From: Pontibacter beigongshangensis
GTDB taxonomy: Bacteria > Bacteroidota > Bacteroidia > Cytophagales > Hymenobacteraceae
Length of the DNA: 64,000 bases
Assembly (NCBI RefSeq): GCF_014332515.1
Contig: NZ_VFSD01000001.1
Coordinates: forward strand, 310,001 to 374,000
Reading direction: 5' to 3'
Shown: piece by piece, positions 27,578 through 35,794 of the stretch
Layout: every line of letters starts with the position of its first letter
Position numbering within the stretch: the stretch's first letter is position 1
Made by a program: the position numbers and the translations under genes
The notes under the pieces: generated by a model
What the model saw: only the letters and a program-made list of their open reading frames with translations
Database searches by the model: none
Told to the model about the DNA's origin: nothing

Positions 27578-27982
27578 TTATCCAAGTGCATACCCTGTTA
27601 TAAGCGCAATCAGTATACCTATTTTCAGGTACATGCTCAGGTGTTCGGGTTTAATTCCTAGTTTCTGTGCGGTTCTCCTTATGGCTTTGTCTGTTGATGC
27701 GTTCTGCCCCACATAGAACGGGTGCAGGCCGCGCTTCACGTTCAGCCCTGTATCGAACACCAGCCAGAAGATAAGCCCCAGGATAAGCCCGTTTGCGCCT
27801 GCTTTCAGGGTAAGGCCAAAGAGTACCACTGTAGGCACCGCTATGGCTAAGGCTCTGCTGCACCAGGCGTAACGGTGGCTTAGGTTCTGCCTGCTGCTGT
27901 AGGTGCCATTGATAATCGCGTACCCATCTCTGAAGATTTCCAGTACAGCGAGCAGGACGGTATAGAATACCAGGTAGATCAT
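27578..27982 (-). CDS. Phage membrane protein, 134 aa
   Basis: Hydrophobic protein with about three to four spans: MIYLVFYTVLLAVLEIF, ALAIAVPTVVLFGLTL, GLILGLIFWLVFDTGL, and a C-terminal ILIALITGYALG. A conserved-looking RGLHPFYVGQNASTDKAIRRTAQKLG loop separates the last two. I recall similar proteins in Bacteroidota prophages with no assigned function. The start is coupled to the 57-aa gene upstream through ATGA. Confidence 0.6.
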   Translation of the reverse strand: MIYLVFYTVLLAVLEIFRDGYAIINGTYSSRQNLSHRYAWCSRALAIAVPTVVLFGLTLKAGANGLILGLIFWLVFDTGLNVKRGLHPFYVGQNASTDKAIRRTAQKLGIKPEHLSMYLKIGILIALITGYALG

Positions 27983-28152
27983 TGTTTCAGGCTCCTTACA
28001 TAGCTGCCAATCAGGAACACAGCAAGCGCAATGATAGCCACATAGCCGAATTCCTGCGCCTCTGGCACCACAAAGCCTACTATAATGGCAATGACAATAG
28101 CCCCTAACGCTAGCAGGTTGGCAGGCTGTGAGATGTATTTTAGAAAGCTCAT
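27979..28152 (-). CDS. Two-span membrane protein, 57 aa, holin candidate
   Basis: Starts at 28152 and reads MSFLKYISQPANLL, then two clear transmembrane helices (ALGAIVIAIIVGFVV and VAIIALAVFLIGSYV) joined by a short acidic turn (PEAQEFG), ending in SLKQ. Both ends overlap neighbouring genes through ATGA, so it is very likely translated. Size and hairpin topology fit a small holin; which of several membrane genes here is the holin cannot be decided from sequence. Confidence 0.65.
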   Translation of the reverse strand: MSFLKYISQPANLLALGAIVIAIIVGFVVPEAQEFGYVAIIALAVFLIGSYVRSLKQ

Positions 28153-29486
28153 AGATTCCCTATTTTAATATCCTTGTGCTGATGCTCCCATTCCAGGATA
28201 GCTTTTACTTCGTCTGCTTTGGTCACAGATGGTAAGTGTCTGGTGCCGGTGGCCGTGGCTCCCTTCATAATTGAAATGTCGTTGCGCTTATCGTAATAGT
28301 TCACGCCCACGGTGTTATTTTCAAAGACGTTGTTATCCATTGCCCCCTGCCGTGTGCTTTGCGGGTTGCTCCAGATGCCGGAGGTGTTCATGCTTGGGAT
28401 CGCGTGGTAAGACCTACCATCGGGCAACTGACCTGCATTAATGACCGTGTTATCAGAGGCTTTCAGGTGGTGCCCTGCCGCAAAGCCTATCCCGTAATTG
28501 CCGGTTTCCGTAACCACGTTGCTGAAGATTTCTATGTAAGCCGGGGCCGTGCTGTAATCTCCATCCCCATCTGTGATAATGCCCCCGCCGGAGTAGTATT
28601 TCTTTGCCTCTTGTGTCGGATGGTAGAAAGCCCCGCTTATCCGGTTGTGGTGAATCTTGATGGGATTGGCGGCGGTGCCTCTGGAATTGTAGACGTTCAC
28701 ATTATCTTCTACATCTGAACTGCCGTACTCGTTCACCACCCTGTTATAAGCAATTTCAGCCTCTACTGCCTTGTAGTTCATCACCTGCACAAAGTTGGCA
28801 TGTGCCCTGCTTTCTTCCTTAATGCCGTTTACTGTTTTCAGCATCAAGCCGTTCACATTCTTCACATCGTTGTACAGGATGCTGATCTTACCCCCCTGCT
28901 GCCCGTTACCGTTGGTGGTCACAAAGCCGCACCCCTCTGCTGTGTTGTTGGTCACGGTTAAGGCAATCACGTTATTAACTGAAAGGCAGCGTCTTGGGCT
29001 GCTGGTGTTGCCTGTATGGGGTAAGGCGGCAAAGCTACAGTTATGTACCAGCAGGTTTGTTTTGTCTGAATGGTTCTTGATCCCGTAGCCTGCCAGTTCA
29101 AAGGAACAGTTGGTAATCTCTACAAATTCCGCTGTCGCTATCTCAATACAGGCCACCTCTGATTTAGCAGAACGAATGTGCAGGTTTTGATACACCCCAC
29201 CCTTTGTAATCCTGAATGGCTCCCGGCTTTCTTTCACTACTGGAGGTTGAGGCACTACAGGATGAACAGGCTTTTCAAGTACCGCTATCCTTTCAGAAAG
29301 GGTTTTCTTTTCTGCTTCCAGCGTCTTGATAGTGTTGTTTGCCCTGTTGAGTTCATCTGAAAGCCCTTTCACCGTGGCCGCGTGGATCGTGTTCAGGTGG
29401 TTGATCTCCAGCTTCAGCTTTTCGTTTTCATCCCTTGCGGTAACGGCTTGCTGTATCTCTGTAAGTAATGCTGTTAAGTTTTCCAT
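28149..29486 (-). CDS. Tail spike/fibre with coiled-coil start and parallel beta-helix
   Basis: 445 residues. The N-terminal 72 form a coiled coil (LKLEINHLNTIHAATVKGL ... LEAEKKTLSERIAVLEK), followed by a Pro-rich linker (VHPVVPQPPVV). From about residue 88 there is a right-handed parallel beta-helix with repeated short strands and N/H-rich turns (VEITNCSFELAGYG, LLVHNCSF, ISILYNDVKN, IEIFSNVVTETGNYG, LKASDNTVINAG). Such trimers bind and often cut surface polysaccharide. No catalytic residues could be assigned. Likely a receptor-binding or depolymerising appendage. Confidence 0.75.
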   Translation of the reverse strand: MENLTALLTEIQQAVTARDENEKLKLEINHLNTIHAATVKGLSDELNRANNTIKTLEAEKKTLSERIAVLEKPVHPVVPQPPVVKESREPFRITKGGVYQNLHIRSAKSEVACIEIATAEFVEITNCSFELAGYGIKNHSDKTNLLVHNCSFAALPHTGNTSSPRRCLSVNNVIALTVTNNTAEGCGFVTTNGNGQQGGKISILYNDVKNVNGLMLKTVNGIKEESRAHANFVQVMNYKAVEAEIAYNRVVNEYGSSDVEDNVNVYNSRGTAANPIKIHHNRISGAFYHPTQEAKKYYSGGGIITDGDGDYSTAPAYIEIFSNVVTETGNYGIGFAAGHHLKASDNTVINAGQLPDGRSYHAIPSMNTSGIWSNPQSTRQGAMDNNVFENNTVGVNYYDKRNDISIMKGATATGTRHLPSVTKADEVKAILEWEHQHKDIKIGNL

Positions 29487-29488
29487 GT

Positions 29489-30985
29489 TTAAGAATGTTG
29501 TATCGGGCCTATAACCGCTGATTGCTTTCTTTCTGTAATTGCCCCTATGTAGAGGTCACCTTGCAGGTCTGTGCTGGTAACTGCAAAGTTATGCGTAGTG
29601 CCTAGCGTGTTAGAGCGTGTCGGCGCTGGCATACTGGCATCTGAACCGCCTCGGCTGTGTTTCCAAAGCACTACCCTGCAAGGCTTATTGGTGGTCACGG
29701 TTAAGGTGCTGCCTGAAACGGAATAGTTGATTGTAGGTGCTGCCAAATCCACATAAGCAGGTATAGCCGTTTCGGATAGCGTGAAAGAGTCAGTATTATA
29801 AGGCACCTCCACTACAAACACGTTAGCTGATTTCTTCAGGATAGAGCCGACACTGCTCTGTAGTTCCTTGCCTGCTAAGGCTGTACCGGACACATCTATT
29901 CTTATTGATACCGGAACCGTAAGAGCCTGCGGTAAATCAAAACTGTTCCATGTTAGATTAACCGTATTGCCGGATACGGTAACAGCCTGCACCATCTCGC
30001 GCGCCCACAGGTAGCGTAAGGCTTCATCATAGCCTGCATAGTGTACATCGTAAGGAGCCAATACTTCCGCTACCTTCTCGTACATATCCCGTACCTTCGT
30101 GCCTGCCGTGTGCCAGTGCATGAAGTCCTGAAAGAAACCATTGCTGTCAACTGTTTTAAGCAGCTCCTGCTCCAGGTAAACAAGACTTTCCGCATACGTG
30201 CCGCCTGCTGGAATACCCAAAGGGGTTACGCCCGTTTCAAAGTCTGCAAATCTGGTAGCTGATGCCCTGTCTACATAATCCAGCCTTGCCGTGTCATTAT
30301 TCGGTAGTCCAGCCCCGGCGCCATAAGCGGTATAACTGTCTCCCGATGTGCTGAAAAAGGAGTTACGGCCCCCTAAGAAGTAAGGTAGGTACACAGAAGG
30401 GGAATCATTGCGCCCGTTCCGGTAACTGAAAACAAACGGTTCTTCGTTGTACTGGCTCTTTTCTGCCTCTACCAGTTCCGAAAGCTCCTGCATGTTGCTG
30501 TCACCGATACCACTCACCGCATCATACCCGTAGGCCCCGTTGCTGATGTCATACAGCTGCTGGCCGTGGTTCGGATAGCGGGTGTCTTTCGGCTGGCCTA
30601 CAACCGCATTGGCAAACGCTGCGGCCCCGGCACTGGTCCAGGAGGTAGCGGTATAATCCGGTATCAGTTCCACTGCCTGCGACACAGGATTGTACCACCT
30701 GTCCGTCTGGAAGTAGATGGCCTTCTCTACCCTGCCGGAGGCGTTCATGGCATCGTCTATGCCTGAATACCTGCTCACAAAAGAGGTAGCGGCTATGTTA
30801 TGTTGCCAGGCCCAGAACTCGGAAGGATAGCGGTTGGTGCCTAATGTATCCGTGTTCTGGTTGAAGGTCATAGCTGCCCCGTAGCGGTTCTTGCTTACCG
30901 TTGCAGCAAGCAGGCTGCTTTCACCCGGTGGAATTACAACACCGGATGAAAGCGAGCTGATGCCAAATATGAATGTCCGTATCAT
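29489..30985 (-). CDS. Tail-associated protein of unknown fold, 498 aa
   Basis: The N-terminal ~390 residues have no family I recognise. They contain a globular region with FQDFMHWHTAGTKVRDMYEKV and APYDVHYAGYDEALRYLW, reminiscent of a hydrolase or polysaccharide deacetylase-type barrel. Residues about 330-490 look like two Ig/fibronectin-like beta domains (VTVSGNTVNLTWNSF, INYSVSGSTLTVTTNKPCRVVLW). It overlaps the upstream fibre gene by four bases and lies in the fibre module, so a virion tail protein, possibly with glycan-directed activity, is inferred. Confidence 0.6.
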   Translation of the reverse strand: MIRTFIFGISSLSSGVVIPPGESSLLAATVSKNRYGAAMTFNQNTDTLGTNRYPSEFWAWQHNIAATSFVSRYSGIDDAMNASGRVEKAIYFQTDRWYNPVSQAVELIPDYTATSWTSAGAAAFANAVVGQPKDTRYPNHGQQLYDISNGAYGYDAVSGIGDSNMQELSELVEAEKSQYNEEPFVFSYRNGRNDSPSVYLPYFLGGRNSFFSTSGDSYTAYGAGAGLPNNDTARLDYVDRASATRFADFETGVTPLGIPAGGTYAESLVYLEQELLKTVDSNGFFQDFMHWHTAGTKVRDMYEKVAEVLAPYDVHYAGYDEALRYLWAREMVQAVTVSGNTVNLTWNSFDLPQALTVPVSIRIDVSGTALAGKELQSSVGSILKKSANVFVVEVPYNTDSFTLSETAIPAYVDLAAPTINYSVSGSTLTVTTNKPCRVVLWKHSRGGSDASMPAPTRSNTLGTTHNFAVTSTDLQGDLYIGAITERKQSAVIGPIQHS

Positions 30986-32733
30986 ACAGGTAACTCTGTG
31001 CTGTAGTTTGTATTCGCTACTCGAAAGCTGGAGAAAGAAGCAACGAGGTCAGTGGCTTCTGTGCTGATACACTGCCCCGAGAAACGTACTTTCAGGTCGG
31101 TACCCATGTCCCTTATTATCGGGTCAGTATTCATGCGCTGCCAGATGCTTCCGGTGGGGTTCCATGCCCAGAAAGCTATTTCCGTAGTGGCGCTGTCATA
31201 GGTAATCTTCACGCGCCTGTTCGTCAGGGTGTACTCTGCGTTGGTGAGGTCTTGCTGGAAAACGTTGGTTGAGCCTTCAAACACCACAATCCGTGTAAAA
31301 TGCGTGTTAGGGGCTGCGGCTCGTGAAATATGAGCGGTACACAGTGTGCCCTGTACGGTAAAGGAAGCTGTATGCCCGTTTGTCAGTGGTGTTTTGTCAA
31401 ATATGGCAGAAGCTGCCCCGCTATTAAATGTCAGATTGTTAAAAACTGCATTCGCTGTCGTGCCGCCTGTTGCCTGCCCTCCCTTCATGGTAAACTGTAG
31501 CTTACCGTTTGTTTCAGCGATAAGCACCTTTGCCGGGTCAGTCTCTGTCACTGAATAGTTAGTCGCTGAAATCACACCATCACCGAAATCATCCTGGAAA
31601 AGAATAATAGATGCAGTGGTAGCCTGCGCTGTGGCCCATCCTGAATCGGTATAGGTCGTTCCGTTCCCTACTGCCTTGATTCTGTAGTAGCGTGTGCTGC
31701 TCGCTGTCAGGCCTGTATGTGAATAAGAAGTAGCATTGGCAGCAGGAGCATTCAAGAGGCTCCATGCGCTGTTATCGGTGCTGGCCTCTATTCGATAGCT
31801 GCTTTCATTGGCTACATCACTCCATGTCAGGTTAATTTGCGTGTCGCTGAGGACTTCTGCGCTGAAGTTGGCAGGTGTGGCAAGCTGGGTGCTGCCTGGC
31901 TCTGTGTTAATCACAGAGATATTAACTGTATCCGTTCTGGTAATTCCCCCCTCGGTATAGCTGATGTTAATCTGTGCTGTCTCATTGGCTGATATGGTGC
32001 CCGTTGCATACGTGTTTCCTGTCAGTGTGCCAGAGCCGGAAGCCTTTGTAAAGGCGGCACTGTGGGTTACGTCTGCTGTAGAACCATCTGAGTAGGTGGC
32101 GGTCACGTCAATGGATACATCATCCCCTTCGTTGATCGTGTTCGCGGCTGGTGTGGCCTCTATGCTGAACAGGGTAACGGCTGGCGGCTCTGTAACAACT
32201 TCCGCATTAGACCAGATATTCACCAGGTAATAATTGCCTATTTCCCTCAGTATAAATAGCCTGTTCAGGGCATTAACATCATAAGTCCCTTTTTTATCTA
32301 TCGTGCCCCCGGTAATGGTTGGTTCTGTTGCGGCCTGGTGATAGATAACTATACTGGTGCCATCGATCGCCCCTGTATTGTCTAAAGCAATATCACCAGA
32401 CAAGGGGGCTGTTGGGGTGCCATAGAAAACACCCGGTGCCCAGTCTGACTTGTAAGGCCCAGAGGCACGGTAAAGTGGTGTGCTACCTCCCGGCTTTACA
32501 ACCAGGTTGCTGTCTGCCGTGCCGTCTTGATACCAATACACGGTCGGGAGCGGGTCGCTGGCCGATTTAATCAGCACTTCCTGAAAGCGGTAACGGTACG
32601 CCGCCACGTTGTACTGGTTGGCCTCTGCCACGCTCAGGTAAGGCCGCCATGCCCCTGATACAAACCGCCCTTTCTTGTCGTCTAAGTCCTTTGGGGCTAA
32701 TACCCGGACGTTATCGTTTGGAGTAGATGCCAT
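30982..32733 (-). CDS. Tail fibre-like protein with Ig-like and fibronectin III domains
   Basis: 583 residues. The N-terminal about 190 are a phage-type attachment region (RFVSGAWRPYLSVAEAN). A BIG2-type Ig-like domain follows (VTLFSIEATPAANTINEGD ... TYSDGSTADVTHSA), then a fibronectin III domain (ATPANFSAEVLSDTQINLTW ... RIEAS), then a C-terminal lectin-like beta sandwich (LFQDDFGDGVISATNYSV onward). This layout is typical of adhesive tail fibres. It is encoded two bases after the SprB-repeat protein. Confidence 0.7.
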   Translation of the reverse strand: MASTPNDNVRVLAPKDLDDKKGRFVSGAWRPYLSVAEANQYNVAAYRYRFQEVLIKSASDPLPTVYWYQDGTADSNLVVKPGGSTPLYRASGPYKSDWAPGVFYGTPTAPLSGDIALDNTGAIDGTSIVIYHQAATEPTITGGTIDKKGTYDVNALNRLFILREIGNYYLVNIWSNAEVVTEPPAVTLFSIEATPAANTINEGDDVSIDVTATYSDGSTADVTHSAAFTKASGSGTLTGNTYATGTISANETAQINISYTEGGITRTDTVNISVINTEPGSTQLATPANFSAEVLSDTQINLTWSDVANESSYRIEASTDNSAWSLLNAPAANATSYSHTGLTASSTRYYRIKAVGNGTTYTDSGWATAQATTASIILFQDDFGDGVISATNYSVTETDPAKVLIAETNGKLQFTMKGGQATGGTTANAVFNNLTFNSGAASAIFDKTPLTNGHTASFTVQGTLCTAHISRAAAPNTHFTRIVVFEGSTNVFQQDLTNAEYTLTNRRVKITYDSATTEIAFWAWNPTGSIWQRMNTDPIIRDMGTDLKVRFSGQCISTEATDLVASFSSFRVANTNYSTELPV

Positions 32734-32734
32734 C

Positions 32735-33892
32735 TTATGCTCTTAATTCTATGGTGTGTGCGAATTGTGTCTGATACCAGGTAATGTAGAACCTGTAAGC
32801 CCCTACTATCACAGGGTCTTTGAACAGGTTATCGTCGCCGCCTATGGCCCCGTTGTTCGGAATGTTCACGATGTCCTGCCATTTGGTTTTCACAGGTTCC
32901 GTAGCCAGTTCTGCGTACCAATGGAATAATGGGGTGGTGTTGGCGGTGTAGTCTATCGCTACATTGGCCTGCCCTCCTGTTACCACGCTGCTGCCTGCCT
33001 CGATCTGCGTAGCGGTGAGTACTGCGTCGGTTGGTTTGTAGCCAAAGTAGCCGGTTGCCTGTGGTGCCGGTGCCTCTGAGAAAGTAATCGTAACGGTGCC
33101 CGATGCTCTGGTGGCCGGGGTGGTGGTTTTCAGGATAAAGCGGTAATCCTTGCTCTCGTATTCGGTGTAAGTGTACGTGCCGGACAGCATCCCCACCACA
33201 AACAAATCCGTCCACTGGCTTTCCGCTGCCCCTTTCGGCTTGTATTGCAGCACCCTGGGGTTGGTGGCTATCAGGGTTTCATTGCCTAAACTGCCGTCAT
33301 AAGTGAGCGTCACGCTTTCGCCTGTGCCGGTGGTGCCGGTGGTCTTGTTGATGGCTATCGTGGCGCTGGCGTTCTGATAGGCCGGTTGTGTGATAGTGAC
33401 CGCCTTGCTTTTCACCGTGTTGGCCGCATCCTTCACGTAGACCGTGTAGACCCCTGCCGGAAGGTTGGAGAACACGCCGGAGGTCTGGTAGTTGATGTTG
33501 TTCAGGCTGAACTGGTAAGGAGAGGTGCCGCCGGAGGCCGTGGCCGTAATAGAGCCGTTAGAGGCTCCGTACACGCTTACATTGGACTGCGTGGAGCTAA
33601 TGGCTAACTCAGTGGAGCCTGTACCTGTATAAGCCGCAATAGCAGAAGCCGGAACCCTGTAATGTGTGTTGCCCCTCTTGACTGCAAACAAGTCGCCTGC
33701 CTGTACCGCTGTCGGTAAAACGGGCAAGGCTCCAATGTCGAAGCCTGCCACGCCGTCATCTGCCGAATTAAAGAGATTGTCTACAATGTAATTGAGGGCG
33801 TTACGGACTACTTTAGCGGAGTTCTGGCGGTTGTACTCGTCTGTAATCGTTGCCTCTATGAATGCCTTTATCTGTTGCCTGGTGTCTGCCAT
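32735..33892 (-). CDS. Tail fibre-like protein with SprB-type repeat
   Basis: 385 residues. A helical N-terminus (TRQQIKAFIEATITDEYNR) resembles the attachment region of several Bacteroidota phage fibre proteins. A SprB/gliding-adhesin type repeat spans about 93-170 (VYGASNGSITATASGGTSPY ... GVYTVYVKDAANT), followed by a second beta domain and a C-terminal domain. SprB repeats come from host surface adhesins, which suggests domain capture. It is a probable structural tail-tip or fibre protein. Confidence 0.65.
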   Translation of the reverse strand: MADTRQQIKAFIEATITDEYNRQNSAKVVRNALNYIVDNLFNSADDGVAGFDIGALPVLPTAVQAGDLFAVKRGNTHYRVPASAIAAYTGTGSTELAISSTQSNVSVYGASNGSITATASGGTSPYQFSLNNINYQTSGVFSNLPAGVYTVYVKDAANTVKSKAVTITQPAYQNASATIAINKTTGTTGTGESVTLTYDGSLGNETLIATNPRVLQYKPKGAAESQWTDLFVVGMLSGTYTYTEYESKDYRFILKTTTPATRASGTVTITFSEAPAPQATGYFGYKPTDAVLTATQIEAGSSVVTGGQANVAIDYTANTTPLFHWYAELATEPVKTKWQDIVNIPNNGAIGGDDNLFKDPVIVGAYRFYITWYQTQFAHTIELRA

Positions 33893-33895
33893 GAG

Positions 33896-35794
33896 TTATC
33901 TGAAGCTATCGTCAAAACTATCATCGAACTGCCTTCCGAGGTTTATATGACCTGTTCCGGTGGTATCGTGTAATAAGACAAGCTCGGCATCCCCTGTTAT
34001 CAGGTTATAACTCATGCTTTCCAGTTCCGCGTTGGCGGAAAGAGTGGAGATAAAACGGGCGAAGGGGTTGATCTTTTCGCAGCAGACCGGGACGGTGAGC
34101 GTCGCCTGCTTTCGCGTTTTTTTCACACTCTTAAATATACGGATAATCCGGTTAACCGCCCCATTTTCTAGTACCCGATTATGCGTATAATAGTTTTTTA
34201 CGAGGTTGGCGGCGGATAGTCCGGCATTTGGATAGAACAAACCGGACAGGTCGCCCCGCTCCTTCAATACCTGGCCCTCGGAAATTAACATGAATACAAA
34301 GCCCTTTTGCCCTGTGTTACCGCCCGACGTTATCAGGTATTCCAGGTCGGTGGTTACCTCTGTGATGGTGGTTTCGTCCGTGTCCTTGCCCTCGTCTTTG
34401 GTCACGCACACGCCGCCATACTCAATCTCCCCCTTTTCAAAGTCCTGGTTGAAGGCGTTGCTGAACAGCAAGCGTTGGAAGCGCGGCATGTCCTCCTTCA
34501 CATACTCGTAGGACTTGGTGCCCCGCAGGTGCTTTTCATGTACGGTTAAGTCCTTTTCGCCCTGCAGCTGGTAGAACGATTCATGCTCCAGCCTGATCTT
34601 GCCCTGCTCAATGTCCCAATACACGCGGAACATGCTGCGCAAAGTGTCCAGCAGCTTTTTCAGGCTCCAATCGGCTTTGGTGGCCGGTTCTGAGCTGTTG
34701 TAGCCGACCACATCCGAGAGGGAGGCTACGTGCATCCCTCTCAGGCTGTTGGGTGCCTCGGTCACATAGTTCAGCTCGTCATTGAAGAAGCGGCTCAAGG
34801 CCACATCGGAGGCTGGCAGCAGGTCAGGCGTGGCCGTCAGCTCTACCAATCTCCTGACAATATCGGTAAAGGCCCGGTTCCGGCTGTAGGTAAGCGTGCC
34901 GAAATCCCACAGTATCTGCACGTACCTGTCCTCGTTCATCTTGCGGAACATGTTCAGGCACCCGTTTTGCAGATTGACACCCTGTAGCAAAGCAGTCACG
35001 TTGATGTAGCGGCTGGTGTCATACGCTGCCCCGCAATCTATCTGCAGCAGTTCAGGATAGCGGGTAAAGTTCCCCTTGCTGTTCCAGTCGAACGGTTTGA
35101 ACTGGTACAAATCCGGCGCTTTGGCATACTTTGCCTCGTCTGTTTCAGGGTATTCCGCCACGATAGACCACCCGCCCCCGGACAAGTCCACCGGCACCCC
35201 GTTTTCGCGCCTTAGCCTGCGTAACATCCTGAACCATATCTTCCCGTTAAAGTGGTCACCTCCCAAAAAGGAAGGATCAACCCAATAATTCATGTGGATG
35301 AACTCTGCCCATGTCCCGGCATCCTGTACCGGCTGTTCGTCATAGTTGGTGAACAGAAACTCAAAGTCGGCCTCTAAGTCCAGTTTCACACTGGCGCTTA
35401 CCGGCGTGGTGCCCGGCAGGACGTTATACTCCTTGCTGTAGTTCTCCAGGATGGAGCGGTATTCGTCGTCGGGCAATGGAGTAACAGAGGCATCGCATTT
35501 GCTTAAATCCCACTTGACATCGTTGCACGAGAAATAGCCCTTCCAAACTACTTCCCATACCCCGCTGCACTTCTTCTCGATCTCAAACCCGATCTCTAAG
35601 CAACGCTCTGCGCTCTGTTCTACTGCCAGCAGCAAATCGAAGTCACTTTTCACAAACACCGCCTCGCCGGTCAGCTTGGTTCTGTAGAATATCTGGTCTT
35701 TCTCCCTGGCGGTCACAAGCTTCAGCTTATGGGCCTCATAGGGGAACACCTCTAGCCGCTCTGCTGCGATGGTTAGAAAATATCGGTGCCTCAT
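33896..35794 (-). CDS. Tail-tip/baseplate protein, 632 aa
   Basis: Follows the tape measure gene with a four-base overlap, the normal place of the distal tail/tail-associated hub protein. The N-terminal beta-rich region (RYFLTIAAERLEVFPYEAHKL) is followed by mixed alpha/beta domains with no motif I can name. The C-terminus is GRQFDDSFDDSFR, almost the same as the tail of the 40658-41227 product. It probably forms the hub that joins the tail tube to the fibres; this is inferred from gene order. Confidence 0.65.
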   Translation of the reverse strand: MRHRYFLTIAAERLEVFPYEAHKLKLVTAREKDQIFYRTKLTGEAVFVKSDFDLLLAVEQSAERCLEIGFEIEKKCSGVWEVVWKGYFSCNDVKWDLSKCDASVTPLPDDEYRSILENYSKEYNVLPGTTPVSASVKLDLEADFEFLFTNYDEQPVQDAGTWAEFIHMNYWVDPSFLGGDHFNGKIWFRMLRRLRRENGVPVDLSGGGWSIVAEYPETDEAKYAKAPDLYQFKPFDWNSKGNFTRYPELLQIDCGAAYDTSRYINVTALLQGVNLQNGCLNMFRKMNEDRYVQILWDFGTLTYSRNRAFTDIVRRLVELTATPDLLPASDVALSRFFNDELNYVTEAPNSLRGMHVASLSDVVGYNSSEPATKADWSLKKLLDTLRSMFRVYWDIEQGKIRLEHESFYQLQGEKDLTVHEKHLRGTKSYEYVKEDMPRFQRLLFSNAFNQDFEKGEIEYGGVCVTKDEGKDTDETTITEVTTDLEYLITSGGNTGQKGFVFMLISEGQVLKERGDLSGLFYPNAGLSAANLVKNYYTHNRVLENGAVNRIIRIFKSVKKTRKQATLTVPVCCEKINPFARFISTLSANAELESMSYNLITGDAELVLLHDTTGTGHINLGRQFDDSFDDSFR

